Positions 1 to 10,290 of a stretch of DNA of 27,643 nt are shown piece after piece; position 1 is the first letter of the stretch; each line of letters starts with the position of its first letter. This DNA comes from a virus: positions 1-27,643 of the IMG/VR virus record IMGVR_UViG_3300032322_000898. One strand, given 5' to 3'. Below the pieces are notes generated by a model. That model was given only the letters and a program-made list of their open reading frames with translations. It ran no database searches and was not told the origin of the DNA. The position numbers were made by a program, and so were the translations under genes.

Positions 1-1
1 A

Positions 2-3000
2 TTAGGTTCGCGGGTAGGTAGTTTCTTTGGGCCAGTCGGAACTGCGGCGGGTACAGGGCTTGGCGCATTGACCGGCCAATTTTTATCTTCGTATGTCCCA
101 ACAGCCGGGGCAAACTTGGAAGCGCAAGCTCGCGCTCAGATAGCCGAGGGCAAGCCCGTTGATGTAAACCCGCTAGCTGCGTATGGAGCAGCTATCCCCG
201 GTGCGGCGCTGGATGTTTTCACGGATCGGCTGTTGCTTGGCAAGGGTGTGGTTGGCCGCTTGATGGGCTTCACCGATGCGCAAGTCGCTAAGAAGTCTGC
301 GCAAGAACTAGAGAAGCTGGCATCAGAAAAGCTGCTACCCAAGCTAAGCAGGGGCGAAGTAAGCGCCGGCACACTACTCAAGGGCACGGCCAAGGGTACG
401 GTTGAGATACCTACTGAGATTGCACAGCAGATGCTTGAGCGTGCGCAGGCCGGCCTGCCACTAACTAATGACGAAGCGTTGGCTGATTATGGGAACGCTG
501 CATATCAAGCCGGGTTGTTGTCCCCGTTGGGTGGCATAGGTCGGATTAGTGAGCGCAGCGGCGCGCGCGCCGAGATTGCGCAGCGTAAGAAACAGGCAGC
601 AGACGCTGCGTTTGCTGCACAGGAAGCTGCGGCTACCCAGCCCGAGAACCTACTCAAGCTGTTCGATCACTACACCGCAGCCAAGGCAGAAGGGGATCGA
701 TTAGAAGCGGAACGGCTGCGCGTAGAAGCCACCAAACCACCGGGCAAAAACAAAAAGACCGACGAGTATAAGCAGTGGAAAGAAACGCTTGCCGGCGCGG
801 AAGAAGCTCAGAACGACCACTTAACGGACATCCTTAAACCTGCGCGGGCTGCGTATTTAGCCCGCGAAGAACTGATCAAACCGCTGGTTGCCCAGCGTCA
901 AGCAGCGCAGCCTCCGGCTGCACCTGCACCTACAATTGTGCCCCCGACTGTTACGCAGTTGATGGATCAGTACGATGATTTGTACCAGCAACGTGATGAG
1001 ATCGGTGCGCAAATTCGCGCGGCTGCGGCTACTGGCGATCCGGCGGTAATCAACCCACTACATGATCAGTGGACAGCGCTGACTAAGTATATCGACCAGA
1101 CAGGCAAGGCTGTTGAGGGTGCGGGCGGTACAATCGAAACCGCTCCTGCTCTGGACAAGCAGATCGCCACGTTAAACGAACAGGTTGCCAAGATTCAAGC
1201 AGGCATAGTCAAAGCTGCTGAAGTTGGTGATTTTGATGCCGTGCGCAAACAGACTGGAACAAAAGCCGCACTGATAAAAGATCTGAACGCCGTTCAAGAG
1301 AAGCGTGCACTTGTCGAGGGCCGGCCTTCCCGCACTCCGGTTGCTGAACAGCCTGAAGTAGCTCCGTTCACAATGCCGCCCACAACAGAAATGCCTGCGG
1401 CTGAAGAGCTTGCGCCTAAAGAAGCGCCGCCGCCATCGATCACGCCGTACGATTTCCCTACGCCCTATGAGATGTTTGGGGCTAGGTCTGTTGCTGATCT
1501 GAATGCGCCGTTTGATCTCCCCACACCGATGGAGATGTTTGGGGATGTGGATCTGGACCGCGCCACGAAGTTTGTGCGCGATACTGGCAAAGCCAACATC
1601 ACGCATCTTGAACAGGGGCTTAACGTCAAACGCCAAGTCGCAGCGCAACTGCTGATGGACTTGGAAAAAGCCGGCATAGTCACGCCACTAAAAGGCAACA
1701 AGCGCGAAGTCATTAAGGAAACGCCCACTACGCCTGCTGCTGAAGCGCCTGCTGCTGAAGCACCCAAGGCGGAAACCAAGCCTACTGAAACCCCGCCTGC
1801 CGGCCCAGTCCAACACGCGATTGAAGACGTACCTCCGGTTTGGTTGCCAGTCAATGAACTCAAGCTATCTAAGGATGTGCCGCAGTTCAAAGAGGGTGCG
1901 GACCAAGAAGGGGTTGTCAAGCCGCTCAAAGGCGAGTTTGCAAAATATGCGGTTGCACCGATCCAAGTGTGGCGCCGCCTCGATGGCAGCTTAGAGATTA
2001 TCTCTGGGCGGCACCGTTGGGATCTGGCTAAGCGCTCGGGCAGGCAGACAATTGCTGCACAGATTTTTGATGAATCTGCCGGGTTCGATAAAAAGCAAGC
2101 AGCAACGATGGATGCGGAGATCAATATCCGCGACGATCAGGGGACCGTGTCTGACTACGTCAACTACTTTCAAGGCGCGCAGCTTTCAAAAGAAGAGGCC
2201 AATGCTCGGGGGTTGACGCGCGGCAAAGGTGAAGAAGCTATCGAGATCGCCACGAACGGTAGCCCAGAACTGATCGCTGCCCACCGCGCTAAGCAAGTCA
2301 GTGACAGTCTTGCGGCGTCCATAGCAACCGAAGCGCCAAAAGATTCAAGAATCCAAGCGGTCGCAATCAAAGCCGCCCAGAATAAATCTGCTGCCGAAGC
2401 GCTCAACCTAATGCGCGCGGTCCAAGTAATAGCGCCCAAACCCGCTGAAGGCGGCATGGCTGACATGTTTGGGTTTGATGAGAGCGCCATGCTCGAAGCC
2501 CAAGAGATGGCCAAGATCGCTACGCAAAAGCAGCGTGAGGTTGATCAGCGGCTAGGTGCTATCACGGGCGCTAGCAAAAACCCCAAGCTTGCCGCCGCCG
2601 AAGGTATTGACATCAAAGACCCAGAAGCGGTCAAGCGCCGGATTGCCGATCTGCGGCAACTCAAGGCATCGTGGAATAGATGGACAACCGACCCAACACT
2701 AGTTGGCGAAGTCCGCGAAGCAATGAAGCCTGCCGAGGCTGCTGAACAACCGCAGGGTAAGAAAGAAACCAAAGCCGAGACGCCTGCCGAAGGCACCTTG
2801 GCGCAGGATGCGCAAGACGAGTCAGACGACCAAGGCGCGATGTTCTCACTTGGGACCACCGACAAGCAAAAGAACGACGCTAAACTAGTTGCCGATACTT
2901 TTACTGGCGCAGTTGTTTGGCAAGAAGGAGATCTTTCGCTTGTCCGTGCATACCATAAATCTACGGGACAGCCTGTTTACATTCCGGCAAAAAAGAACAG

Positions 3001-6000
3001 GTACGTAAATAGAGACGTAAACAATGACTACGTTCAGTTTCGTAGCACTTTTACTACGCAGGAAATAGATAGACTGCGCCAGATCAAAAACGATCTGGAA
3101 ACTGCAGATGCAAAGAAGCATGCAAAAAACCCATTCATAAAACATAATGCAAACGGGCTGGCGTTTTCTAAAAACGTGCCGGCAGAAATCCGCAGTGTTG
3201 TTGAAGGATGGAAAAAAATACTTGGCCTTGATACTCGTATATACGTAACCACTGTTGCGGAGGCTCGGGCTAACAGCGACAAGTTTACGGGTCCGCATCG
3301 TGCTGTTGGTTCCGCAGGACTTAGGCAAGGGGAACGCGGATCAGCGCGGTACATGACTGATGACGACAGCTACTACATTACGTATACGCCATCTACCAGC
3401 AAAACTGCTGAGTTGGAGCTTATTGCCCATGAGCTTGGGCACGTACAAGAAAAGCATGTTTTCAAAAAGGCACCAGCAGAAACGCAAGCTGCGATCAAGG
3501 CCGACTTTGATAAGTGGTTGGCATCAACTAAAGGCAAGACTGCGCGCGAACACATAAACAGCATGCGCGCCAAGACTTTGGCCAAGGGTACAAAAGTTCC
3601 ACAGGGGTTGATGTCCGAACAAATCGCGGATAGTTATTGGCGTTCATTTGGTGAGTGGTACGCAGATCAAGTTTCGCGCTGGTCTACAACCACGGATAAG
3701 CCGTTGACGGTTGTTGAGAAGTTCTTCGCCAAGCTGGGCGCGGCGATGCGCCGGTTCTATACGAACGCGATGCAGCAGAAGTATCTGCCTGCACAGTCCA
3801 TGCAGAAGTTCCTCGACGGCATCGCTAAAACTGCAAAAAATAATGGCAGCATAGCGCCAAACGCCGTGGATGCGGCAATAAGTATTAAGGAGCAAAAACC
3901 AAGTCCAGAAAAAACATTCACTGGTCAAGGTTCTTTGTTCCGCTCCCAAGGTGAGCAAGCCGCCGGGATGCCAACCGCAGAAATTGAAGATCTGATCAAG
4001 CCGTTCCGTCAATTGCCGGTGGCGCCCAAGATCACGGTGGTTCAGTCTATCTCTGAATTGCCCGAAAAGATTCAAGCGCAGATGGAGCGCGACGGTACGC
4101 AGAGCGCGCCGGGTATGTTCCACCCACCAACCGAGACGATCTACTTGGTGGGCGACAACCTGATTGATGGCGCGGACGTAGGCAAGACGATCTCCCACGA
4201 AATGGTTGGCCACTTCGGTCTGCGTGGGGTGCTTGGCAATTCGTACCCGGCAGTGATGCGCTCGATCTACCAGAACAACAAGCAGATCAAGGCAGAGGCT
4301 AACGCCCGGATGCAGGACAACCCCGATATGTCGCTGGAAGTGGCGACCGAGGAGAGCATCGCTGAGCGCGCCGAGAAGGATGTGTCGCTGACTTGGATGA
4401 ACCGCTTGGTAAACCTAATCCGCACCAAGCTGCGGCAGTGGGGCATCTGGAAGAACGCACCAATCGGTGACTCCGAGATCATCCGTCTGATCCGCGACTC
4501 GCACAAGTATGTGAGCGGTGTGACCACCAAGCCAAGCGAGACGGTGAAGGCGTTGGCGCAGGTTGCACCTTCCGGTAAAGAAACAGCCAAGGAAGGCGAT
4601 GTCCTCTACCGCTCACGCAAACCCACTAAGTCTGTCGTTGCCCAGCGCACCAGCACTGCCGATGATTTGATGGCGCTCTACACGGGGCTGACCGGCGCGA
4701 GTAGCCGGGACGCTACGATGGCTGGGTTGAAAGACAAGACCAATACGAAGGCGCTGAAGCTGCGTCAGCGTGTGTTTGATCAATACGCTTCATTGGTTGC
4801 GGCGGTTACTAAGGGTGTGGATGCTGGGAAGCTTGATGCGTTCCGCGCTCAGAATCTGATGTACTTCCTACGCTTTGGTCAGCAGCGCAGCGATATTGTT
4901 GGGCAGACAGTTACCAGCGGACCTCCGCGTGTCCGAAGCGAAAAGACCAGCGCCGGCACGGAATACTTCTACGAGAATGATGCGGGCGGACCAACGCTAG
5001 TTGGCATGGCGCAGGCGCTAGAAAAAGCCAAGGGCTACAAAGAAGAAGACCGCGAGAACGCATTTACTGTTTACCTAGCCGGCAAGCGTGCTGAACAAGT
5101 TGGTTGGAACAAACTACGCTTCGATAATCCAGTCGAAGCCGAGAACGAATACAAGGAAGTTCTTGCGCACCTGAAGCAGAACCCTGCTGACAAGGCTGCA
5201 TTTGAAGCAGCCGAGAAGATCTATCAAAACTACAACGCTGGACTGCTGGACTTCTTGGTTCAGACCGGCGCTATGTCCAAACAGAAAGCGGCGGAACTCA
5301 AGAGCATCACCTACGTACCGTTCTATCGCGTAGACAAGGAAGGCAACATCCGCATGGAGACGGGTGACGAGCGCCGCTCGATTCGTATCGGCAACATCAA
5401 GAGCGAACCTCGCCTGAAAGAATTGCTTGGCGACAGCGAACAAATCCTGCCGGTGTTTACGAGTGCTGTACAAAACACCAGTATGCTGATCAACATGGCG
5501 ATGCGCAATCAGACCGTTAAAGACACGGCGTTTGTGCTCAAGGATCTAGGGATTGCCAGTCGGATCGTAGCGTCCAAGGGACCGTATACGGACAATGTGG
5601 TTCACTTCCGGGTGAATGGCGTGGAGCATCACGCCATCATTGATACAGACATGTACGGTATCCCGGCGCAGATGATTGTTGAGGGGCTGGAAGGTATCAA
5701 GGTTGCGATGCCCACGATTGTGCGCATGCTGGGTGTGCCGGGAGATATCTTCCGCAAGTTTACGGTTCGCAATCCGCTCTACATATTCCGCCAGCTTGTA
5801 CGCGATCCTGTCTCGGCGTGGGTGCAAACCGGTACCAGCACGGTCCCGATCCTCGATTCGTTCTCTACGCTGGCTAAAATGGCCACCGGCAACGACACCA
5901 CAGCGCAGCGGCTTCAGCGTGCAGGTGCAACCAGCAGCAATGTCCTAGTGGGCGACGCCCGCGACATGACCAAGTTCTTGGAAGATCTCACCGCCGGCAA

Positions 6001-7237
6001 GTGGAGTCTGCAACGGGCGTTCTCTAAGCTCGACACCGTTGCCCAGCAGTCCGATGCGGCTACCCGGCAGGTGATCTACGAAGACTCAATCAAGAAGGGG
6101 ATGTCCCACCAGCAGGCGCTGATGCGCACGCTTGAGTCGATGAACTTTAGCCGCCGGGGCACGTCGCCCAGTATGTATTTGCTGGCAAGTCTGACGCCGT
6201 TTATGCACTCGCAGGTTCAAGGTCTGGACGTTCTGTATCGCTCAATGCGCGGGCAGTTGCCGGGTACCGACAAACTTCAGGTTGCTCAACGGTTCGCAGC
6301 GCGGGCTACGATGTTGGCTGTGTCGTCTCTTGCGTATGCAGCAGTCATGCAGGACGATGAGGATTATAAGCGCGCTAAGCCAGAAGAGCGCTACGGTTAC
6401 TGGTGGGTGCCAACGCTGGGCCTGACCAAAGAGAACTGGTTGAAAATCCCCATCCCATATGAGGTTGGCTTCCTATTCAAAGCGCTGCCGGAAGCGATGG
6501 TCAACACGGCGTTTGGTGATGAGAAAGCCAAGCCCGCACTAAGCGCACTCTGGAAAGCTTTGGGGCAGTCGGTGCCGCTTGATATCCCTCAAGCGCTCAA
6601 ACCCGCACTTGAAGTGCGCCTCGGTTCTTCGCTTTTTTCTGGGGACATCGAGTCGTCACGCGAAAAAGAAATCCTGCCGCAGTATCGCTACCGCACCAAC
6701 AGTACAGAGATTGCCAAAATGCTTGGTGGTGCAGGCGGACTATCACCAATCCAGATCGATTACTTGATCCGAGGGTACACTGGTGGTGTGGGTATGGCCA
6801 TCGCTCAGATGGCTAACGTGTTCTTGCGTGCGCCCGAAGCTGCGAACGTACAGCAGCCAACTATGAAGCTTTCAGAAGTCCCACTCATTGGGTCGCTCTT
6901 CCAAACGACCGAGGGACGCGGCGCGCTCGATGCCACGTACAATCTCATCGAAGAGATCCAACAGTACAAGGGCGCGTACAACAAACTTATTCAGGACGGC
7001 AAACCCGAGGAAGCCGCTAGATTTGCCAACGAAAATGCTTCGGTCTTGGCCGCATCGAGCATGGCCGGCTACATGAAGAAGACTCTGGGTGAGATGTCCA
7101 AGCAGGCGCGCATAATCAAGTCCGATCCAAAGATGACCACGGAACAAAAGGATGCGGCGCTAGAGAATCTGTACATCTCTCAGCTTGCGCTGTCGCGTAA
7201 CTTCCTTAAAAACGCCGAAAGAACCACACTCCGATAA
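2..7237 (+). CDS. Large polyvalent virion protein (partial at 5' end): ParB-like, two zincin peptidases, C-terminal LPD38-like region
   Basis: The frame is open from base 2, so the true start lies upstream; more than 2,400 residues are visible. Alanine-rich, coiled-coil-like segments (about 560-1320) and Pro/Ala/Glu linkers come first. A ParB/Srx-like nuclease domain follows at about 1835-2120, with the motif ISGRHRW near 1997-2020. A zincin motif HELGH starts at 3428 and a second, HEMVGH, at 4196. From about 4690 to 6900 is a long helical region with NPLYIFRQLVRDPVSAW near 5770, which I recognise as large polyvalent protein-associated type (LPD38-like). Short FSLG, LFRSQ and LYRSR linkers near 2840, 3930 and 4600 separate the blocks and could be processing sites (inference). 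Such proteins are known as giant multi-domain phage products thought to be packaged and injected with DNA. The gene converges on the minus-strand replication block. The general class is secure; the activity of each domain is not. Confidence 0.85.
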   Translation, partial: LGSRVGSFFGPVGTAAGTGLGALTGQFLSSYVPTAGANLEAQARAQIAEGKPVDVNPLAAYGAAIPGAALDVFTDRLLLGKGVVGRLMGFTDAQVAKKSAQELEKLASEKLLPKLSRGEVSAGTLLKGTAKGTVEIPTEIAQQMLERAQAGLPLTNDEALADYGNAAYQAGLLSPLGGIGRISERSGARAEIAQRKKQAADAAFAAQEAAATQPENLLKLFDHYTAAKAEGDRLEAERLRVEATKPPGKNKKTDEYKQWKETLAGAEEAQNDHLTDILKPARAAYLAREELIKPLVAQRQAAQPPAAPAPTIVPPTVTQLMDQYDDLYQQRDEIGAQIRAAAATGDPAVINPLHDQWTALTKYIDQTGKAVEGAGGTIETAPALDKQIATLNEQVAKIQAGIVKAAEVGDFDAVRKQTGTKAALIKDLNAVQEKRALVEGRPSRTPVAEQPEVAPFTMPPTTEMPAAEELAPKEAPPPSITPYDFPTPYEMFGARSVADLNAPFDLPTPMEMFGDVDLDRATKFVRDTGKANITHLEQGLNVKRQVAAQLLMDLEKAGIVTPLKGNKREVIKETPTTPAAEAPAAEAPKAETKPTETPPAGPVQHAIEDVPPVWLPVNELKLSKDVPQFKEGADQEGVVKPLKGEFAKYAVAPIQVWRRLDGSLEIISGRHRWDLAKRSGRQTIAAQIFDESAGFDKKQAATMDAEINIRDDQGTVSDYVNYFQGAQLSKEEANARGLTRGKGEEAIEIATNGSPELIAAHRAKQVSDSLAASIATEAPKDSRIQAVAIKAAQNKSAAEALNLMRAVQVIAPKPAEGGMADMFGFDESAMLEAQEMAKIATQKQREVDQRLGAITGASKNPKLAAAEGIDIKDPEAVKRRIADLRQLKASWNRWTTDPTLVGEVREAMKPAEAAEQPQGKKETKAETPAEGTLAQDAQDESDDQGAMFSLGTTDKQKNDAKLVADTFTGAVVWQEGDLSLVRAYHKSTGQPVYIPAKKNRYVNRDVNNDYVQFRSTFTTQEIDRLRQIKNDLETADAKKHAKNPFIKHNANGLAFSKNVPAEIRSVVEGWKKILGLDTRIYVTTVAEARANSDKFTGPHRAVGSAGLRQGERGSARYMTDDDSYYITYTPSTSKTAELELIAHELGHVQEKHVFKKAPAETQAAIKADFDKWLASTKGKTAREHINSMRAKTLAKGTKVPQGLMSEQIADSYWRSFGEWYADQVSRWSTTTDKPLTVVEKFFAKLGAAMRRFYTNAMQQKYLPAQSMQKFLDGIAKTAKNNGSIAPNAVDAAISIKEQKPSPEKTFTGQGSLFRSQGEQAAGMPTAEIEDLIKPFRQLPVAPKITVVQSISELPEKIQAQMERDGTQSAPGMFHPPTETIYLVGDNLIDGADVGKTISHEMVGHFGLRGVLGNSYPAVMRSIYQNNKQIKAEANARMQDNPDMSLEVATEESIAERAEKDVSLTWMNRLVNLIRTKLRQWGIWKNAPIGDSEIIRLIRDSHKYVSGVTTKPSETVKALAQVAPSGKETAKEGDVLYRSRKPTKSVVAQRTSTADDLMALYTGLTGASSRDATMAGLKDKTNTKALKLRQRVFDQYASLVAAVTKGVDAGKLDAFRAQNLMYFLRFGQQRSDIVGQTVTSGPPRVRSEKTSAGTEYFYENDAGGPTLVGMAQALEKAKGYKEEDRENAFTVYLAGKRAEQVGWNKLRFDNPVEAENEYKEVLAHLKQNPADKAAFEAAEKIYQNYNAGLLDFLVQTGAMSKQKAAELKSITYVPFYRVDKEGNIRMETGDERRSIRIGNIKSEPRLKELLGDSEQILPVFTSAVQNTSMLINMAMRNQTVKDTAFVLKDLGIASRIVASKGPYTDNVVHFRVNGVEHHAIIDTDMYGIPAQMIVEGLEGIKVAMPTIVRMLGVPGDIFRKFTVRNPLYIFRQLVRDPVSAWVQTGTSTVPILDSFSTLAKMATGNDTTAQRLQRAGATSSNVLVGDARDMTKFLEDLTAGKWSLQRAFSKLDTVAQQSDAATRQVIYEDSIKKGMSHQQALMRTLESMNFSRRGTSPSMYLLASLTPFMHSQVQGLDVLYRSMRGQLPGTDKLQVAQRFAARATMLAVSSLAYAAVMQDDEDYKRAKPEERYGYWWVPTLGLTKENWLKIPIPYEVGFLFKALPEAMVNTAFGDEKAKPALSALWKALGQSVPLDIPQALKPALEVRLGSSLFSGDIESSREKEILPQYRYRTNSTEIAKMLGGAGGLSPIQIDYLIRGYTGGVGMAIAQMANVFLRAPEAANVQQPTMKLSEVPLIGSLFQTTEGRGALDATYNLIEEIQQYKGAYNKLIQDGKPEEAARFANENASVLAASSMAGYMKKTLGEMSKQARIIKSDPKMTTEQKDAALENLYISQLALSRNFLKNAERTTLR

Positions 7238-7394
7238 GGCCGTCCTTGATCCCGTAGGTAGCTATGGGCCGAATGCGGTAGCGCACCGCAGCCCGTAGCC
7301 CCTCCTCTATTGTTTTTTCTGGGTCGAGCGTGGGTACAAAGAACCCACTCCCAACGCTAGTCTTCTTCCAAGGGTATCGGATCTTCTTCTGCAT
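7206..7394 (-). CDS. Small hypothetical protein at the end of the minus-strand block
   Basis: This is a 62-residue frame that begins inside the last codons of the primase-helicase gene and ends 32 bp inside the end of the convergent plus-strand polyvalent gene. Its C-terminal two thirds (from LDPEKTIEEGLRAA onward) look protein-like: an amphipathic helix, then an alternating hydrophobic stretch ending WFFRRF. That resembles small basic phage proteins, but I cannot name a family. The ATG at 7394 has only a weak purine-rich leader, and a GTG or GTA nearer 7345 could be the real start. It would be the last gene of the operon. The alternative is that this 120-bp convergent gap is simply noncoding. 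Confidence 0.35.
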   Translation of the reverse strand: MQKKIRYPWKKTSVGSGFFVPTLDPEKTIEEGLRAAVRYRIRPIATYGIKDGLIGVWFFRRF

Positions 7395-10278
7395 CTGCTT
7401 TCTTGCGGCGTATGTGTAGTGCGTTCACCCGCATGGACGGCCCGCCCGTCTTGGCCAGCATGTCTTTCTTGACGTATGTAATCGAATGGGTCTGCGCTAA
7501 CTCTGTTTTGAAATCATGGTATGCAAAGCTCATGCTCACGCAGTGCTGCCGCAGTAAGTTCTCCTCGATGAAGTAATCAATAAAGCCCGGACGGATCAGC
7601 CCGTGCTCCACGCGACCCAGCACCTTGGACCGGGTGATTGACTTCTCTACTGTGTCGCCGTCGCCCCATGCAGCAAGCAGCCGACCCTCGGCTTTCTTTA
7701 ATACGATAAAGCCGCCGTAGTTGTCGCGAGTAAAAGAGTTCAACACATCGTCTGCGCTGCGCACGTTAGTTGATATGCTTGCGCGTGCCTTGAACACTAA
7801 TTCTTTGAGCGCCTCAATCACTGCCTTAATCGGCACTTCAAGGATGTTGGCATAGTTCTTGCCGAGCATAATGCCTGCGGCCACAATCTCAGTACAACCC
7901 GCGTGCCAGTACCGCTCATCGTCCGTGAAGTTGAATTCTTTTTCCAACTGCGCGTGCACTTTTGGCATGATGTCTTTGATGGTTTTGCGGTTCTGCACCA
8001 TCCAGCGCACCCACTCCTCACCAGCCACGCCGTAGTTGCGCTTGAGTAGCTTCAGGATCTCGCGCTCTTCAGCGTTCCAGTGAAGCTTGTTGTTGGGCGT
8101 CCACTCCAGCATGCGCAGTAGCTCACCATTCGAGCTAAACTTCCGCGCGCCGGCCATGTAATCTGTTAAGTTTTCATTCGAAGTTAACGTACATGTTAAT
8201 TCCCAAGTCGTATCGTTAACACGTTCCTTGTTGGCACCGGCCTCCATGCGCTCTTTGCCCTTGCCCTCGGACATATCAAAGATAAAAAGCGGCGCCCACT
8301 CCATGTCCTTGCGGTGCTGGCCTGTGATCTCATCGACTAGCAGCGGCATGCTGCCCAATAACCCGGCCCGGTTCTGCATAGCTACGGGTGATGTACCTTT
8401 GCCTGTGCGGTAATGTACCGGGTGACCCCAGACTCCAGCCTTGGCGCTCAGCGTTAGCGACTTACCTGTACCCGACTTGTTGGCCCCGATGTGCCACACG
8501 AACCCTTCGTACTCGGTGAAGTGCATGAGCGGACAGCCAAACGAATCCAGCGCAACGGCTAAGAGCGTGTGCATCTTGCGCTCGATGAATAGGTTCCAGA
8601 CCTTGCGCCAATCGTCCAAGTTGCCCTTGGCTTGCGTGATCCGAGTGATGTTCTCTAAGTTCGGCATAGGCACCGTCACTACGGAACCGTCCTTGTTGAA
8701 GATGCGCCCGTTGTAGACAAACGATCCGTTGTCCTGCCAGCCCGCTCGTAATGGGACGGTGATTACTTTTTTGTTGAGTGACGCCTGCTCGACGCATGCC
8801 CGCACGTAGTTGAACAGGTTGATGTCGCTGCCCTGTCCGTACGAAGAAATAATGTTCTGGTTCGCCAGCCACTTAACAGTCTCATCTTTACTTACTGCCG
8901 CTTTCTGCGGCATGTTGATCAGCACCGGGCCGTCTGGGCGAACCGCTACCATGTGAACTAGGTGATCGTTCTGGTACTTCAGGATGTCCACTACAAACAG
9001 ATCGTACGGAAGGATCTGTTTCTGCACCGTCATCTTCTTGCCTTCTTCGTCCTTCTCTTCCTTCTGGCAGTACACGCCACCATTGATCCCATAACTAAAC
9101 CCGCGCGGCGGTTCAGGGCGAGTGACCTTGATTGGCGCCGGTCTGTTCAAGTCCTCGTCATCATCGTCTTCGGCATCTATCCCGAAGAGCGTCTCTTCAG
9201 CATCTTCATCGACCGGGCCGAACGTGATTTCTTTCTCGGTGTTGTCCGTCTGTATTTCCCGCCCAAACTTGAGCGGGTTGGTGATCTTCCCCCAATGTAC
9301 ACACGATGTGCACACGCCGGGGTTCTCGCTGTCCATCTTGATGCAGGGATAAGGCCCCTTAATCTCCGCAAGTTTTATGGACATGCGCTCGCTAGTGTAC
9401 GGATGCAGCGCGGTTAAGTCGGTCGCAGCCTCTTCGCTATCCGCACAAACCTTGGCCCATGATAAAAGCCCACGCCAGATTGGCTCCATGCCATCCTGCG
9501 TAGCATGCTCACGGTAGTACTTGATCTGCCCACAGCCAGACTTCTCTTCAACTAGACGGAATATAGTTGCGCTGTTGGCCACAAGCTTTAGTTGTGTGGC
9601 GGACTTGGTTGGGCGTGTACCCGGCAGATTAAGCGGAGCCACTGACGTGGCCGCAGGGGCGGGCGCGACAAGCTTCGACAGGATCTGACCAACGAAATCC
9701 TCAAAGACAAACGTATCCCCTTCCGCCAAGATCTTGCATTCGCGCGGCTCTGGGTATTTTTTCTTGTGGTTCCATGTCCCCGGAACACGAAGTACTCGGG
9801 CAGCGTCTGCGGGAACCGTCCAGTCTATGCGTAAACCTTCCTGCTTGCAAAGGCGTTTAAAGTTCTCAGCAGCAGGTTTCCAAATGTCTACATTAACTGT
9901 CTCGGTGAACGGCCAGTAAGCGTGGATGCCGCCGCCTGAACTGACAATCCAAGGTATCCCAAATTGGGAGAGGCCGGTTGTTTCAAGGAACCCGTTGAGC
10001 GCTAGCGCCGCCGCCTTCTTGGTTTCGTACCCATCCATGTCAATAAAGAAAGACTTGATGGTCTGCGCATTGACTGCTTCCCGGCTACGGCTTTCCTTGA
10101 ATGTGGCTAGCGCAAAATAAACGTCATATTTCCTTTCGTTCCATTCATCAATCTTGGCTTGCAGGTCCTCGATGTTCTCACCAAAGACATGCTCTTTCTT
10201 ACGCGATAGTTCCGCAGCGCAGTAATACCCGTTGCCGGGAGGCGGCAGAACCTGCGTCAAAAAACGCAACGGCACCAT
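7357..10278 (-). CDS. Bifunctional primase-helicase (AEP-like primase + DUF927 helicase)
   Basis: This 973-residue protein would prime and unwind DNA at the phage fork. The N-terminal part fits an archaeo-eukaryotic-type primase: FIDMDG (Asp80, Asp82), SSGGGIHAYW (113-122, with the family's Gly-rich His motif) and RVPGTWNHK (164-172). The middle holds a cysteine group (C312, C323, C326) of the kind seen between primase and helicase parts of phage primases, then an acidic linker (DAEDDDDED, 368-376). From about residue 392 a DUF927-type ATPase follows, with Walker A GANKSGTGKS (598-607) and Walker B LLVDE (646-650). The tail (LEED) is acidic. It follows the Cro-like gene by 12 bp on the same strand. 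Start ATG at 10278 has a GGGGCG leader and is near the usual N-terminus. The family assignment is strong; catalytic competence is inferred from intact motifs. Confidence 0.88.
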   Translation of the reverse strand: MVPLRFLTQVLPPPGNGYYCAAELSRKKEHVFGENIEDLQAKIDEWNERKYDVYFALATFKESRSREAVNAQTIKSFFIDMDGYETKKAAALALNGFLETTGLSQFGIPWIVSSGGGIHAYWPFTETVNVDIWKPAAENFKRLCKQEGLRIDWTVPADAARVLRVPGTWNHKKKYPEPRECKILAEGDTFVFEDFVGQILSKLVAPAPAATSVAPLNLPGTRPTKSATQLKLVANSATIFRLVEEKSGCGQIKYYREHATQDGMEPIWRGLLSWAKVCADSEEAATDLTALHPYTSERMSIKLAEIKGPYPCIKMDSENPGVCTSCVHWGKITNPLKFGREIQTDNTEKEITFGPVDEDAEETLFGIDAEDDDDEDLNRPAPIKVTRPEPPRGFSYGINGGVYCQKEEKDEEGKKMTVQKQILPYDLFVVDILKYQNDHLVHMVAVRPDGPVLINMPQKAAVSKDETVKWLANQNIISSYGQGSDINLFNYVRACVEQASLNKKVITVPLRAGWQDNGSFVYNGRIFNKDGSVVTVPMPNLENITRITQAKGNLDDWRKVWNLFIERKMHTLLAVALDSFGCPLMHFTEYEGFVWHIGANKSGTGKSLTLSAKAGVWGHPVHYRTGKGTSPVAMQNRAGLLGSMPLLVDEITGQHRKDMEWAPLFIFDMSEGKGKERMEAGANKERVNDTTWELTCTLTSNENLTDYMAGARKFSSNGELLRMLEWTPNNKLHWNAEEREILKLLKRNYGVAGEEWVRWMVQNRKTIKDIMPKVHAQLEKEFNFTDDERYWHAGCTEIVAAGIMLGKNYANILEVPIKAVIEALKELVFKARASISTNVRSADDVLNSFTRDNYGGFIVLKKAEGRLLAAWGDGDTVEKSITRSKVLGRVEHGLIRPGFIDYFIEENLLRQHCVSMSFAYHDFKTELAQTHSITYVKKDMLAKTGGPSMRVNALHIRRKKADAEEDPIPLEED

Positions 10279-10290
10279 GAACGCCCCAAG

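Noticed and set aside
2661-2849. Numerous antisense open frames under the polyvalent gene
   Set aside because: They follow from high GC and Ala/Glu-rich codon use of the real plus-strand frame; they lack start signals and known motifs.
7238-7356. Bidirectional terminator between convergent genes
   Set aside because: Hairpins at 7274-7290 and 7330-7348 exist, but the T-run (about 7311-7319) is not adjacent to either stem.
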